64,000 nt of DNA, taken from the NCBI GenBank assembly GCA_029204225.1, contig MU832091.1:23670-87669 (forward strand). Direction: 5' to 3'. Source of the DNA: Diphasiastrum complanatum. Its lineage: Eukaryota; Streptophyta; Lycopodiopsida; Lycopodiales; Lycopodiaceae. This document shows, one piece after another, positions 1 through 11,532 of this stretch; position 1 is the first letter of the stretch; each line of letters starts with the position of its first letter. The notes under the pieces are model-generated. The model had not been told where the DNA came from, did no database searches, and was given only the letters and a program-made list of their open reading frames with translations. A program made the translations under genes and the position numbers.

Positions 1-56
1 CATACGTACTAGGTCATGTGGCCCAAAGGTGAAGGGTCTCGCTAGCATTGCAGAGG

Positions 57-1269
57 TCAGCTGGCAACTGTGTTCATGATCTTCATGATACACTTTGATC
101 TCGGAAGCTGCCGAGTCACTCGGGAAACATACAGTCTGAACAAGATGAACTTGTTTCTTATCTTTTTTATCTTTTTTAGTGAAAGGCCCCTTGGGACACT
201 GTCTGACTGTGTGTCCCTTGCCCATACACACAAAGCACAAACGTTCTTGTTTGGCTTTCTCAAAATCTTCTGGTTTTAAGGGCTGTATGAGTGAAGGGCG
301 TTTCTGAAGAGCTTCACTTTAAAATTTATCTTCTTTCTTTCTTTTTAAAAATTTCTTTTTAAATTGAAAGTCTTTCTGAGGAGGCTGCTCAGAAAGTGAC
401 TGTTGTCTCGCCCTCTTCCTACCCACTGAATCATCATAGATTTGAGCATATCTGAGAGCTTGCTCAAGGGTAGTAGGCGAGTTTCTCTGGACCTCTACTT
501 TATATTCATCTTTGAGGCCACGGACAAATCCCCTGATTTTCTGATAATCATCCATATTTTTAATCTTTAAAATTGCTTCTCGATACTGCGAGATATATTG
601 GATGAGGGACTTGTCCATTATTGTTCTTTCCCAGGCTTCCTAGGCTCTATCAAGTTCATTTTCAGGTAGGAACTCTCTCAGGAAGGCCTCTTCAAAAGCT
701 TTCCATGATCGGGGAGTCTGCCCAGTCTCCTGGAGATTTAACCACCACTTATAGGCCATGGGCCCTAAGGAAAGACTGGCCTCAATAGCTTGCAAATGGT
801 CAGGGGTCTGTTTAAGAGCATGAATGTTCTTCCATTTGCTGAGGAAGGTTTGTAGAATGTCTGCATTTCTATCCTTCTCTTCCCCATTAAAAGTAGGAGG
901 CTTTATATCTTTAAAAACACTGGGGTGAGACCGTAAAGTCTCACCCGAAACTGATGGAAGTGAAGAAGGGGACAATCGAGAAGTGGAAGGAAGGCTTCCT
1001 TTCGCGGAACTCAAAATCAAGCTTTTGAGTTCAGCGAACGAGTCGTCCACACTGGACTTAAAATTGGCTAATGCCAACTTCAGTTCATCCACTTTTGTTA
1101 CCAACTGGAGAAACTGCTCCTTGGTAACCAGTTCGTCGAGTTCTTCGGCGAACTGTTCCTGTTCTTCCATTTCCATAGGTTCTTTCCCTTTACTGTAAGC
1201 TAAGGCTTCTGTTTCAAGTTCGTCGAAGCCTCTCTCCGGGGGTTGATCAGGTCCCTGAGGAGTGGTCAT
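57..1269 (-). pseudogene. Ty3/gypsy retrotransposon gag (three in-phase blocks, stop codons)
   Basis: A minus-strand gag starts at the ATG ending at 1269. The N-terminal third is acidic and coiled-coil-like. A retrotransposon gag domain follows (PPTFNGEEKDRNADILQTFL, then a KWWLNL and FLREFLPENELDRA region). The block 618-319 continues in the same frame after a TAG at about 640-642. A second in-frame TAA near 316-318 precedes a CX2CX4HX4C zinc knuckle (residues CFVCMGKGHTVRQC, about 239-198). Gag would package element RNA in cytoplasmic particles, but two stop codons make this copy non-coding. The protease and the rest of pol would lie left of position 1. I see no clear LTR or primer-binding site between 1270 and 1700, so the right boundary is unknown. 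Confidence 0.8.
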
Positions 1270-1715
1270 TTTCGGAACTGAAAGAGAGGTACCTTAACTT
1301 CTGATGAAAAAAGTCAAAAAGACTAATTTACAACTGTACAAGGGAAAGAAAAGATGACTTAGCTGTTTCTGAGGACTGTACTTCCAAAGAAATTCACCAT
1401 GACACAAGGCACAATTGCCCTTCCCTAAACTGTGCACCTGGCCGCTCAAAATAGAGGCCCTCAGTCCTGAACATTCAACATTCAACATATTACAAATTTG
1501 AACTTACAGGCTAGAGTCAACTTGGTAACTACTAACTTACAAGTTACAACTTGAACTTTGTTCCTACCAACTCAGTAACCTACTCAAAAGTTCATAGTAA
1601 ATACCAAATACTAAATACTTATTGCTAACTCAGATTTTAGTACATAGATGAAATTTGAATCATGATAGATCATAGTACTAAGTAGTAACTACTAAGTACT
1701 AGCTTGTAATTAGTA
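1270..1715. other. Non-coding stretch between gypsy gag and hAT remains
   Basis: I see no gene here. Around 1500-1720 the sequence is AT-rich and full of repeated ACTAACTTACAAGTT/TAGTAACTACTAAG-like words. Similar words recur inside the hAT introns (2270-2290, 3640-3660, 4020-4060), so this part probably belongs to the hAT element. The 5' leader or LTR of the gypsy element on the left may occupy 1270-1500, but no termini were recognised. Confidence 0.4.
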
Positions 1716-3948
1716 ATTACTAAGTAGATTTCTGAATACATTCAGGTCATCCATGCGTGCATCTTGATCCCTAGGATTAGGATAGACATAGGAGACATAG
1801 GAATGCCATCCTTGCGTGAGCTCTCGATCATGGAATTGATCCTCCCTCCTCCACAGTGGATGAGGCAAGGTAGCCATGACATGCAGAGGTTGATGGAACC
1901 ACTGCCACTTGTCTAGAAATAGGCCCCTTACTTCTTCCAGCCTGTAAACAACTATCAATGAACATTCAAGTTTCAAGAACCCAAATTCCGATTTCGGTTA
2001 TCAAACTCAAATTTGCAAATACTCATTATTACTAACTAATCTCATTATTCATATCAATAGAAAAATTACTATGAATTGAATGAACATAATAATATCCGTA
2101 TCAGCATCTATGCTTGTGCAACTCTGAAGCTGCTCGCCCAGCCTATCCATGAACTCATAGATAAAACCTAAAGTGCAACCGTCTCTGGCCGTGAGGCGCA
2201 ACACACTATAGATAGGCTGCATTGATGTGTGAAGGGAAGAACGTAAAAACATTACAAGAATTGAAAACTGGTTGGTACTAAGTAGTTAGTAGTTACCTAG
2301 TTGGGGCAGCCCTCAGGAGCTCCAAGCTAGAATGGGACTTGAACATGCTTAGGACCCTTTGTCTCTTGGTGACAAATCTCACCAAGAATCGTGCCATGTC
2401 TACAAGTAATCTTGCAATATCTTCAACTAGGAGGTCAAGGCAACGTGCATTACATGGAGTCAAAAAAATCCAAGGGTACTTCTCATTCACGAGCTTCCTC
2501 ATGGCAACACAATTGGATGCATTGTCCGTGACAACTTGAACATTGGAATTCTAACAAAGGATGAATCATAACTCATGGACATTGAGCATTCCACAAAGTT
2601 CAAACAAGTCACAACAAACGTTGAAATTCATAAAAAACTGTAAATGGCAAATGCAAACTGCAATGTTCAATGTAACTTCAATGTTGAATGTGCATTATAG
2701 ATAAAGTGCATACCTGGACAACATTTTCTTTTCCGACTTCCTCAATGGCCTGTGAAATGTACTCAAACAATCTCTTGCCATCCAATGCCAAGCCTGCCTC
2801 CGACATAGCAATGGACTTAAAAAATATGGTGCCCATGCAAGAAGACACCAATATATTCACAATATGGTGCCTCCTTCCAACCATCTGATAGGATGGTGCA
2901 TCCATACCTACAACGTTCGACAATGGCTTCAACTGTCAAGCAACTTGGAGGCCTCAGGCTACTAGCTAGAGCAGTGAGCACCAAAGAGTCAAGACTCAAG
3001 ATTAAAGTTGAATTTTGAAAGTTGAGACTTTTAGCTTACAGATTTGAAAGTTCAAAGTTGAAATTTGAAAGTATAAAGGGTTTCAAAGAACTAAGGTATA
3101 CCTCGCCCATGACTTTTTGATAGGCTATAGGTCATTTTCCACCGATTGCCACTCATCATATAGCTCTCTCGTTCTCAAACTGCGCCATGCTCGGTCGGTC
3201 CTTCCCACTCAACACTAATACGGGATGCTCCTCGCATTATATCCCTCCATGCAGGGGTCAGAGCCAAAACGAAAGGGGAGGTCGCACAAGTAAAAGCACC
3301 TCCTAATAGCAACAACAGCTGCATCCCTGTTCGACTGTTGGAAGGCTTCCATATCAACGTCTCTACCTCTAAGCTATCCTCGACCCCTATCACCTCCATC
3401 CCTACTAGTAGCATTAGTGAGCCTGCCCCACCTACTGGCACTGTCTGTGTCTCTCCAGAAGAAGAAATGGGCGTGGAAATAGTGCCGGCTATAGATGCCA
3501 GCTATGATGTGGAATCTTGGCACTCTGCGCATCTAAAACAATGTATTATGTTGCAAATGTTTAAACTTTAAGGTCTAATGGATTATGTAATATGGTCGAT
3601 GGCAAACTCAGACAATTCATAGAGTCACAAATGTTAATAATCATTAATTACTAATTACTAATTACATACTAGACTAAACTTTGAAGTTTAAACTTAAGTT
3701 CAAACAAGAATCACCTGTGGCTGAAGTAGTAGCGTGAGAGTCGTCCCCGATCCTGGCAATCCTCAGTGACTCTGCTGCTTGAGTGCAAACAAAGATCTTG
3801 TATCCTCGGAGACGTAAAAGATGGGCTGAACGGGGCCTCCTCTATAAGTATTTCCACAATACTTACAAGTCCGCTTCTTTGTGGTTGACGTGCCATGCCC
3901 TGAATTTAGGGTGACGTTATCCCATAAAGGATCTCGTTGCCTCGACAT
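1716..3948 (-). pseudogene. hAT-superfamily transposase, BED zinc finger plus DUF659, multi-exon, decayed
   Basis: Read on the minus strand, the order is typical of plant BED/DUF659 hAT transposases. A BED-type finger lies at 3948-3763 (DPLWDNV, then CKYCGNTYRGG). Next comes a 'PFVLALTPAWRDIMR' block (about 3290-3220) and the 'GCTILSDGW' block with the DUF659 core (about 2900-2680, 'EEVGKENVVQ'). A 'DNASNCVAMRKL...TPCNARCLDLL' block follows (about 2535-2300), then 'GFIYEFMDR' (about 2160) and 'WFHQPLHVMA' (about 1890). Splice-like sites separate blocks (GT after ENVVQ, GT after AAPTR, AG before the block ending at 1940), so the original gene had introns. There is a frame change after SDGW, and the C-terminal dimerisation domain is missing. 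The product would have been a nuclear DDE-type transposase; this copy is inactive. Confidence 0.75.
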
Positions 3949-4044
3949 AGCTAATAGCTATCAACTAATAACTTCAAACCTCACAGTAGGAAACAAGTAC
4001 TAACGTCAAACTTCAAAATAGAAACTAATAAGTCCTAACTACTA

Positions 4045-4211
4045 ACTTCTACCTACTAGCTCTCTCTCTCAAGACTCACACACGCATCCCACCCCACCCT
4101 CAAGAGTCAAGACACTTACAAATGGCAAACACAAAGCTCAAACACTCCCTCTCCCTCACACACAAAAACTCTCCTCTCCCTCTCCTTCACACACACACAC
4201 ACAAAAAAAAA

Positions 4212-4253
<42 letters not shown>

Positions 4254-4400
4254 ACTGACACGTCCCTCACCACCCTCAAGAGTCAAGACACTTACAAATG
4301 TCAAACACAATTTATAAAGCTCAAGCCTCAAACACTCTCTCTCTCCCTCACACACGCACACACAGAAACACAAAAAGATCTCTCTTTTTCAGGCTCTTCT
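4045..4400. repeat. CT/CA-rich simple-sequence region
   Basis: Low-complexity CTCTCT and ACACAC stretches, including an uninterrupted CT run at 4214-4250. Two similar sub-blocks (about 4060-4190 and 4250-4370) share the words TCAAGAGTCAAGACACTTACAAATG and CCCTCACACACGCACACACA (shown in part), so the region also contains a diverged direct duplication. Confidence 0.7.
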
Positions 4401-4469
4401 CCTCTCATTTGTTGCGCAAAAACACACACCTCACCTTTCAGGACCATGCAGAAATGAATTTTTTTTTGG

Positions 4470-4566
4470 GTTTTCTAACAGTCACTTCGAACGTCCGTTT
4501 CACATTTTGAAACGGGTCCGTTTCGAACGCGTTTCATTATTTGAAATGCGTTTCGATACAACATTG
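4470..4566. mobile_element. Probable terminal segment of a hAT element (GTTTCGAA-type subterminal repeats)
   Basis: About 95 bp packed with GTTTCGAA/GAAACG words in both orientations. It ends at 4566 in a sequence whose reverse complement begins CAATGTTGTATCGAAACGC. That terminus resembles the ends of the 888-bp insertion at 11533-12420 (CAAGGTTGCAG and CTGTGTTGCAG). Copia coding sequence begins immediately to the right. The simplest reading is that this is the right end of the hAT element whose transposase lies at 1716-3948. The matching left end is not in the window, so this is an inference. Confidence 0.4.
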
Positions 4567-4975
4567 ATCAAGAAACATCTACTTATGATGAAACAAAAGA
4601 TAGTGGCACATGGTTCAAGGCCATGTGAGAGGAGATGGACTCTATTGACATATTTAGAGCTTGGGAGCTAGTGGATCCTTCTTAGGACAAGAAACCCATA
4701 GGATGCAAATGGGTTTATAGGAAAAAGTACCATACCAATAGCTCCATCGCAAAGTACAAGGTGTGCTTGGTTATGAAAGGATATGTGCAAAGCAAAGGTA
4801 TTGATTTCAAACAGACTTTTGCACATATAGTCAAGTGGACAAGTTTGCGTTTTGTGACTTTTGCTTTAGCAACATATTCTGGATGGAAACTTCATCATCT
4901 AGATGCTTAGTCTGTCTTCTTGAATGATGTCTTGGATGAGGTCTATATGTGACAACCCATTCGTAGTTGAGGGAA
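4567..4975 (+). pseudogene. Ty1/copia reverse transcriptase fragment (left part of split element)
   Basis: Plus-strand translation shows the N-terminal half of a copia reverse transcriptase in order: a WFKAM/EEMDSI block, WELVD, KKPIGCKWVYRKKY, SIAKYK, KGYVQSKGIDF and LHHLDA, ending at the LNDVLDEVYM block. Stop codons interrupt it (for example after the 'FKAM', 'VDPS' and 'HHLDA' blocks). It ends where a gypsy LTR begins. The 3' end of a copia RNase H in the same orientation resumes at 14867, just past the other gypsy LTR. The intervening copia sequence is lost, so the element had been deleted as well as split. Confidence 0.75.
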
Positions 4976-5262
4976 TTATGGAGTCATCTTCGACTCGCCA
5001 TGTTACTACATTTATCTAGCTCTTTTATTCATTTGTTGGTCACGGGTCCTTTCCATATATAGGCATTAAGGCCTTTCATATGCATTTATATTAAGGACTA
5101 GCCAAAGGTGGTATTTGGAGTGGGGGCCCCTTAGGAGGGCATACTATTTTCCCTCCAAATTGTACCTCCCTCGAGTTCAAGGGAGTAGAAATAGGCCTTA
5201 TGTACATTCATTTTTCGGCTGTGATACTGCATCAATACTAAAATTCATGAATTAGTTCATAA
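4976..5262 (+). repeat. 5' LTR of degenerate Ty3/gypsy element
   Basis: Starts TTATGGAGTCATCTTCGA and ends TTAGTTCATAA. The same start and end sequences occur at 14647-14866, next to a gypsy polypurine tract. Two bases after the end, at 5265-5276, sits TGGTATTGGAGC, a 10/12 match to the initiator-Met tRNA primer-binding site TGGTATCAGAGC. A TATA-like CATATATAGG lies inside. Ends TTATG/CATAA replace the usual TG/CA. Confidence 0.65.
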
Positions 5263-5929
5263 TCTGGTATTGGAGCACTTGGTGGTCCTAGGAGGGTGCA
5301 TTTCTAGCAGATTATTAGTAGCCTACTGCTCTCCACACTTGGCAGATCTTTTCTACATTTGGCTGGCTGTTTTCTGCAGGTTTCTGGTTGATCTAGGTGC
5401 GTTTTTTCTACGACTCTTTGCCTCTAATTTTGGGGTACCTTCCATATATGGCAGTGATCAACATCATGTTTGGCGGCTCTTTTCCGCTATCTTTTGGGGC
5501 AACTTTAGTGGACAATTAATGACACTTCTGCTAAAATTGGCAATAGATTTGGCCCCCAAAAAAAAATTTATGCAGATTGTTGATGACTGTTCTTTTGCTA
5601 CATCTGGCAGACTTTTGAGTGCATTCTGGCAGCTTTCCCTCTGCTACATCTAGCAAACCTCATTTGGCATTTATATTTGGAGCTAGTTTGTTGTCTTTCT
5701 GGACAACATCTATACTTACCTCCAGTGCCCACTTTGGAGGAGATATTGAGACATTTTTGTTTACCATACGGTTGCTGATTTTTAGCGCATCTTTTGCCTT
5801 AACTTTCTGCCATATTTAGAGCCATTTTATTGATTTTTGGGGGCAATGTATACACTTATTTCCAACACCCACTTTTGAGGTGACTATGACACTTTTCGGC
5901 ATGCAACCCACAACGAATCATATTGAGCG

Positions 5930-5966
<37 letters not shown>

Positions 5967-7122
5967 GTCTGTCTGTCAATCTCTCTTTGAAACCATTCAA
6001 AAACACGAGCCTTACTATTTCAACCATAGCAACTCATTGCATACCATGATTTCCTTACTGTACTAGACCCATTTGAATTCAGCATGCAAACCACGACAAG
6101 TCATATTGAGCCTCTCTCTCTCTCTCTCAAACTCAACAACTCATATTGAACCACCACAACTCATAGCAAGCGACATCAGCATGCCATTGAAACATACTCT
6201 CTGCAGAGATAAGACACGATAAAAGTAAAATGTATGAATAATATAAAATGTCGGGCCTCAAGGCACCAAAATGGTCTAGTACAGTGAAATGATCAAACAT
6301 TACAAAATCACTAAGACAATGACTCTGCCTCCGACCGGTAGTCAGAGTCATCTTAAGCCATGTTGCTATAAAACAAGGCCTCTCTTTCTGATGACGAGGG
6401 TGATGTCGGTGGTGGTGATGCCCTGCCTCCCCCTGTGCCCCTACCTCTCTCCCCGGTCTGCCTCTCAGATGTCCCTGCCTTGCCTCCAGTCCCTCCCTCT
6501 TGATGCTACCTCTAGGCCCGACATGTTTGTCTACGCAATGTGTTTGATCCCACACCCTGTGAAGGTCCTATGATTGAGAGGATGCCTGATGTGCAACTAC
6601 TTGTGATGCCTCGCTCCTCTCTACATACAATGATCCCAACCCCCCGTCGCAACACTTCTACCTTGCCTCCTACGCCTATTTGGAATAGTAAGTGGCTTCG
6701 CCTGTGTCTCTGCGTCGGGGTCCACAAACTCCTATGTCATCCCACCCCTCATCCCCCTCCTCCTCATCCACCCACTCCTCACACCCCACTGTGTACTCCT
6801 CTCCTTGCTCCTCATCTCCCTGCTCCCCATCTCCTCTTGTCGCAGCCGCTCTCCTGTGGCGTCGTGCAGAGCGGGCATCCATCTGCCTGTGTAGCTCCCG
6901 AAAGATATCATGTGTAGGAGGTCCTCCAGGAACGGTGGTGTCGATGTCAAGCATGCACAAGTCAGGATTCACCTGCAACCACAATAGAAACCGAGTTATT
7001 ATGAAAGTTTAAATGTTGAGTTAAGAAGATGCTTATGTATCAATTAACAACGACGAAAACCAGTACATATCAAAACTAGATACAATGTAAACTAACCTCC
7101 AACAACTCTCTTGATGTCGCGT
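5263..7122 (+). mobile_element. 5' leader of the degenerate gypsy element, with primer-binding site
   Basis: The leader runs from the primer-binding site (5265-5276) to the copia insertion at 7123 and resumes at 13283. No intact gene is seen. The first 600 bp contain short repeats around TTTGGCTGGCTGTTTTC and GACACTT. CT microsatellites lie at about 5935-5962 and 6111-6128. The 6350-6960 part is GC-rich and gives long overlapping open frames on both strands by composition. A minus-strand reading there is rich in Glu, Asp and Arg, but I recognise no domain. Confidence 0.4.
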
Positions 7123-7674
7123 TGTCGCAAACGGGTTTGGTTTGTATCGCGAACGTATTTGTTTCTTTTGAATTTTCTTATGCGGAAGCTTACATGATCC
7201 TAGACACGTGACTACAGATCACAGAACAAATATCATTCTAGCAATCAAGACAGCAGAAGACAAGGAAATGCACGACATAGAGCAACTATATTATCAGTTT
7301 AATTTTTAGAGCAAGATGGTCAGTGTCTCGCTCGTTGGCGGCCTGACGCTCTGCTCTTTCGCTGTGTTCTGCTCGTTGGCAGACTTTCATGCACAACTAT
7401 TTCGTTTTTATTCTTTTTCTTTTCTGCTCTACTACGCACATTCTCTGTGTCTTCTTTTGATCTAAAAAAAAGGTTTATATTTCCACTGTGTGGAGTTTAC
7501 AAGATAGCTAAACCAAGAATTACAAGCGTAGTTAACGCTAATCAACTAATCAGTTATTCTCCGTTATTGCTAACTGTTTTAGCTGGGCGTGAAGTTCAAG
7601 GCCTCAATGCCCTTCGCTTCGTGTCGCTTCGTTTTGCGTCGCGGCAAAGTTGCAAGAGTTCACCATTTCTGACA
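7123..7674 (-). repeat. 3' LTR of copia element (left LTR)
   Basis: A 552-bp LTR. In element orientation it begins TGTCAGAAATGG next to a polypurine tract (GGTTCAAGAGGGAG, plus-strand complement at 7675-7688) and ends GTTTGCGACA. It closely matches the right LTR (12565-13277), which carries about 160 bp absent here between the 'CCATGCCC' and 'TTCGCTTCGTGTCGC' words. The flank at 7118-7122 is CGCGT, identical to 13278-13282. Confidence 0.92.
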
Positions 7675-9775
7675 CTCCCTCTTGAACCTTGCAGCTTTGC
7701 ACGTTTAGTCCAATTGCCTTTCTTTGCTTTGCAAAGAGTGGCTTGTCGAGCGGCTTCGTGAGCAGATCTGCAATCATGTCTTCAGACTTTATGTACTTGA
7801 CCTGGAGCTCTCCTTTCGAGATCAAATCTCGAATGTGATGGTACATCAAAGGTATGTGTTTTGTCTTTGAATGGAAGACAGGATCCTGGGACAGATAAAT
7901 GGCACTCTGAGAGTCCATCATCATCGTGCATGGTCCTCCTTGTGGTATACCAATTGCCTCCAGCATCATCTGCAACCACACTACCTCATTCGCCACCTTT
8001 GAAGCTACGATGTATTCAGCTTCGCAAGAAGATTGAGCTACCAAGGTTTGCTTTTTGCATATCCAGCTGATTGCTGCTCCGCACGCTATTGGACATCCCC
8101 CAGTTACGAACTTGCTGTCATCTTTGCAGCTCGCCCAGCTTGCATCACTATAGTGGTGCAGCTCGAATCCTTTTCTTTCGTTTTCTGCTCTGTAGGCTAA
8201 TCCCATATTTTGGGTACCCTTCAGATATTGTAGGATTCGTTTTGCCATTTGCCAATGTGCCATGCTAGGATTGGAAGAGAATTGGCTTAAGGCGTAAACA
8301 GAAAAAGCTAGATCGGGTCTGGTACAAATTGTAAGGTACATCAGACTACCAATTAGGTTTTGGTAGGGTATACCTGCCATCTTTTGTTTTTCTTCTTCTG
8401 TTTTTGGGCAATCCTGCTTCGTCAGCTTGGCTCCAGCTATCATTGGTGTGGCCTTTTCTTTGCAGTCCATTATGTGATACTGCTTGAGCACTTTTCTGGC
8501 ATATTCAGACTGACTCAAGTGCGTTTCGCCTTTTATTCGATCTCTTCTGATCTCCAGCTCGAGGCATTTTGTTGCTTCTCCTAGATCTGTGATTTCATAA
8601 TTTTCAGAAATCTGACTCTTCGTGTCTTTGATCAGCATCAAAGAATTTCCTATCATAAAGGAATCATCCACGAAAATAGTCAGTATCACAAAATCTTTTC
8701 CTACTCTTTTTATGTAGACATTACAGTCTGGTTGTGTAGGATTGAAGTCTAGAGACTTCAGAAGACTATCGAGCTTTTTGTACCAAGCTCGTGATGCCTG
8801 TTTTAGACCATAAATGCATCTCTGCAACCGGCAGACATATTGTCGATTGTCGGGGTCTTCAAATCCTTCAGGCTGCTTCATGAAGATTTCTTCCTCTAGA
8901 TCTCCATGGAGAAAGGCTATTTTCACATCAATCTGGTGAATTTCCAGGTTGTGTTGTGTGGCGTATGCAAGGAGTAGTCGTATGCTTGTCATCTTGACCA
9001 TCGGCGAATATGTGTCGAAATAATCAACACCATACCTTTGTGTGTAGCCCTTCGCAACAAGCCTTGCCTTGTAACGGCCAACAGTGCCATCTGATTTCAT
9101 TTTCTTCTTGTACACCCACTTGCAGTCGACGATCTTTTTGTTTTCTGGCAGTGGCTCTAGCGTCCATGCCTCGTTTTGCCTCATTGACTCGATCTCTTCT
9201 GACATTGCCTGCTTCCAGAATTCTCCCTCTGGACTCTGGACAGCTTCTTGGTATGTTGTTGGCTCTTCAGTGAAGCTGCAGTACTCGAATTGCGTGTCTT
9301 CGCTCCACTGAAGATTGTCAGCATAACGGTTTGGAGGTCTTCTTTGTCTTGTTGACCTTATGGGTTCGTTTCGTCGCTACTCGAACGTTTCTTGTTCGTG
9401 GGGTTGATCTTCTGCTTCCTGCTGCTCTGGAGTCTGTGGCTCAACATTCAGATTTGACGTCTGTCCTCGATCTCCCTCTTGAACCATCAACAATGTGAAG
9501 ATCTCATGGCCTTTTTCATCTTTTAGTCCAGGGAATGTGGACTCATCGAACTTCACATCTCTACTCAAAACAACCTTTTTCGTGGTTGGATTGTAGAGTC
9601 TGTACACTTGTGATCCGTTTGAGTACCCGACCATGATCGTTTGCTCTGATTTGTCATCGAGTTTGCTCCTTTTTTCTTTTGGAATGTGCTTGTATGCTGC
9701 ACATCCAAACACACGTACGTATGATAGATCAGGCTTTCTACCTGTCCACATTTCGTACGGTGTCTTGTTTTCCAA
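7604..9775 (-). pseudogene. Copia pol: integrase C-terminus, reverse transcriptase, RNase H
   Basis: One minus-strand frame from about 9775 to 7604, broken by a single in-frame TAG at 9374-9376. It begins in the integrase C-terminal region (YEMWTGRKPDLSYVRVFGC), then an acidic linker. The reverse transcriptase follows (EAWTLEPLP, CKWVYKKK, YKARLVAKGYTQ, IYGLKQASRAWY, catalytic FVDD near 8660). Then comes RNase H (HYSDASWAS, SCEAEYIVAS, KTKHIPLMYHHIR, ADLLTKPL). The last residues run into the 3' LTR. Size and order are those of a normal copia pol. Apart from the stop it looks well preserved, consistent with a fairly young insertion. Confidence 0.92.
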
Positions 9776-9843
9776 CGCTGTTTGTTCTGCAGGTGTACTA
9801 CTGCAGCTATTGCCTCAGCCCAGAATTGACTCGGCAATCGAGC

Positions 9844-11532
9844 CTATGCCATCATGCATCTGGCTCCTTCGACTAGCGTCCTGTTTCTTCTTTCTGCGAC
9901 ACCATTATATTTTGGTGTGTACGCAGGAGTGAACTGATGCTCAATCCCTTGTTCTTTGCAGAATTTTGAAAATTCTTTGCTCTTGTACTCACCTCCATTG
10001 TCAGATCTGATGATCTGAATCTTCTTTGAGGTGTGTCTCTCTGCAAATGCCACGAACTTCTTGAAGGAATCAAACACTTCAGATTTTTTCTTTAGGTAGT
10101 AGATTGCAGTCATCCAGTTGTAGCCATCTATGAACGTCAGGAAATACCTCGATCCTGAGAGTGTATCCATTTTCATCGGTTCACAAATTGTATCGGGTCT
10201 TGATATCTTTAGACCTGTGACTATGTCTTTCTTACACATGTCATACGGGCTCCTCATGTTCAGATGATACATTCTCATGTGCCAAAGCTGATCTTCATTT
10301 TCTGATGCATTTAATATGCTATCAGAGTTGCTGATTACCTTGGCTTGGTAGAGGTTTCCTTCTCTGCATCCAACCGTCAGCAATTTGTTTGTAGTTTTCT
10401 CGATCATGCGGCATGTATTGCCATCGAACAAAACTCGAATTCCAAGATCTGCCATCTTGGAGACTGATAGCAGATCTTTTCTCAATGAAGGCACGTAGAG
10501 TGCTCCTGGCAGCTCTGCTTGACCTGACAGTGTTCGCAGTTGTAGAGTCCCGATGCCTTTGACATCGTGTCTGCTCCCATCACCTAGAATCACTGCTCTG
10601 TTATTTTCGAGTTCTCTGAAGTCGATCAAGATTTTCTTGTTGCAGGTGATGTGTGATGTTGCTCCTGAATCAATGACTACATCGTAGTCTTGTTCAGTGT
10701 AGCTCGTTGAAGCTTCATCAAGTATTGTGAAGGCTTCATCACCTCTATCTGCATCTTTTGATGATTCTGCAACATTTGCTTTCTCAGCCTTGTTCTTTCT
10801 TTTTGGGTTGAATCTGCAATCGTATGCAGAGTGCCCCTTCTTATTGAAGTGCATGCAAGGTATTGCTGGATTGAACCAGCATTTGTTGGCTGTATGGCCT
10901 GGTTTGTGGCAGTGATCACAGGAAGAAGATTGTTGATTCGAGGACTTCGTCTTGTCGAATCTGGGTTTGTTCTTGTTTTTCTTCCTTCCTTTTGTGAAGA
11001 AAGCTTTCTCTTGATCACTGCTTCCTTCTCCTTCATCCCTCATCAGTCCCTCATTAGCGACAAGACTGATTGCTTTGTCGAATGTCATATCTGGTAGACT
11101 TGGTATGAGCATTCTCAACGGCTGATAGGACGTAGGTAGAAACTTCATGAAGTACATCAGCTGTTGTGGTCCTGGGACCTGGTGCACCTGTCCTGATGCA
11201 GCGAGTTGAGCGAAGATCGTTCTGATCTTCTCAACGTGCTGGTCTAACTGGTTGCCATCCCATCGTATGGATTGTAGCTGATTGTGAATATGCATCACTG
11301 AAGCTGCAGTCCTCACTTCGTACTTCTGTTTTAATCTTTCCCATGCTGCATGGCTGCTTTCGCAGTCTTCAATCTGCATCAGTAGATCTTCGTTGATGGA
11401 CGAAACGATGATCGCCATTGCACGCTCATCCTTTCTGATCTATTCAGCTCTCCTCGGGTCTCCCTTTGAAGGCTGCACCTCTGATGGTTCGGTCACCGAC
11501 TAGATGCCTTCGCCCTTCAGAAGTGTTTTGAT
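9844..11532 (-). pseudogene. Copia gag (C-terminal part), protease and integrase core
   Basis: The open frame 11418-9844 contains gag (SHAAWERLKQKYEV, PSLPDMTFDKAI), two CX2CX4HX4C-like knuckles (CDHCHKPGHTANKC at about 10918-10877, then a second degenerate one, CMHFNKKGHSAYDC), aspartic protease DSGATSHIT (about 10672), and a GAG-pre-integrase/HHCC region (LWHMRMYHLNMRS). The integrase core follows, with D in 'KMDTLSG', D in 'IRSDNGGEYKS' and E in 'VAERRNRT'. Gag continues upstream of 11418 in the same frame to 11532, but two TAG stops break it, at positions where a Trp would be expected. A frameshift at about 9840 separates this frame from the rest of pol. At 11532 gag is interrupted by an 888-bp transposon. 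Confidence 0.9.

Noticed and set aside
4122-4457. Ser/Leu/Thr/His-rich frames on both strands
   Set aside because: Produced by CT and CA simple repeats; no domain and no codon structure.
6133-6984. Overlapping long frames on both strands, one rich in Glu/Asp/Arg
   Set aside because: GC-rich low-complexity DNA gives stop-poor frames in several phases; no motif was recognised, so no gene is called.
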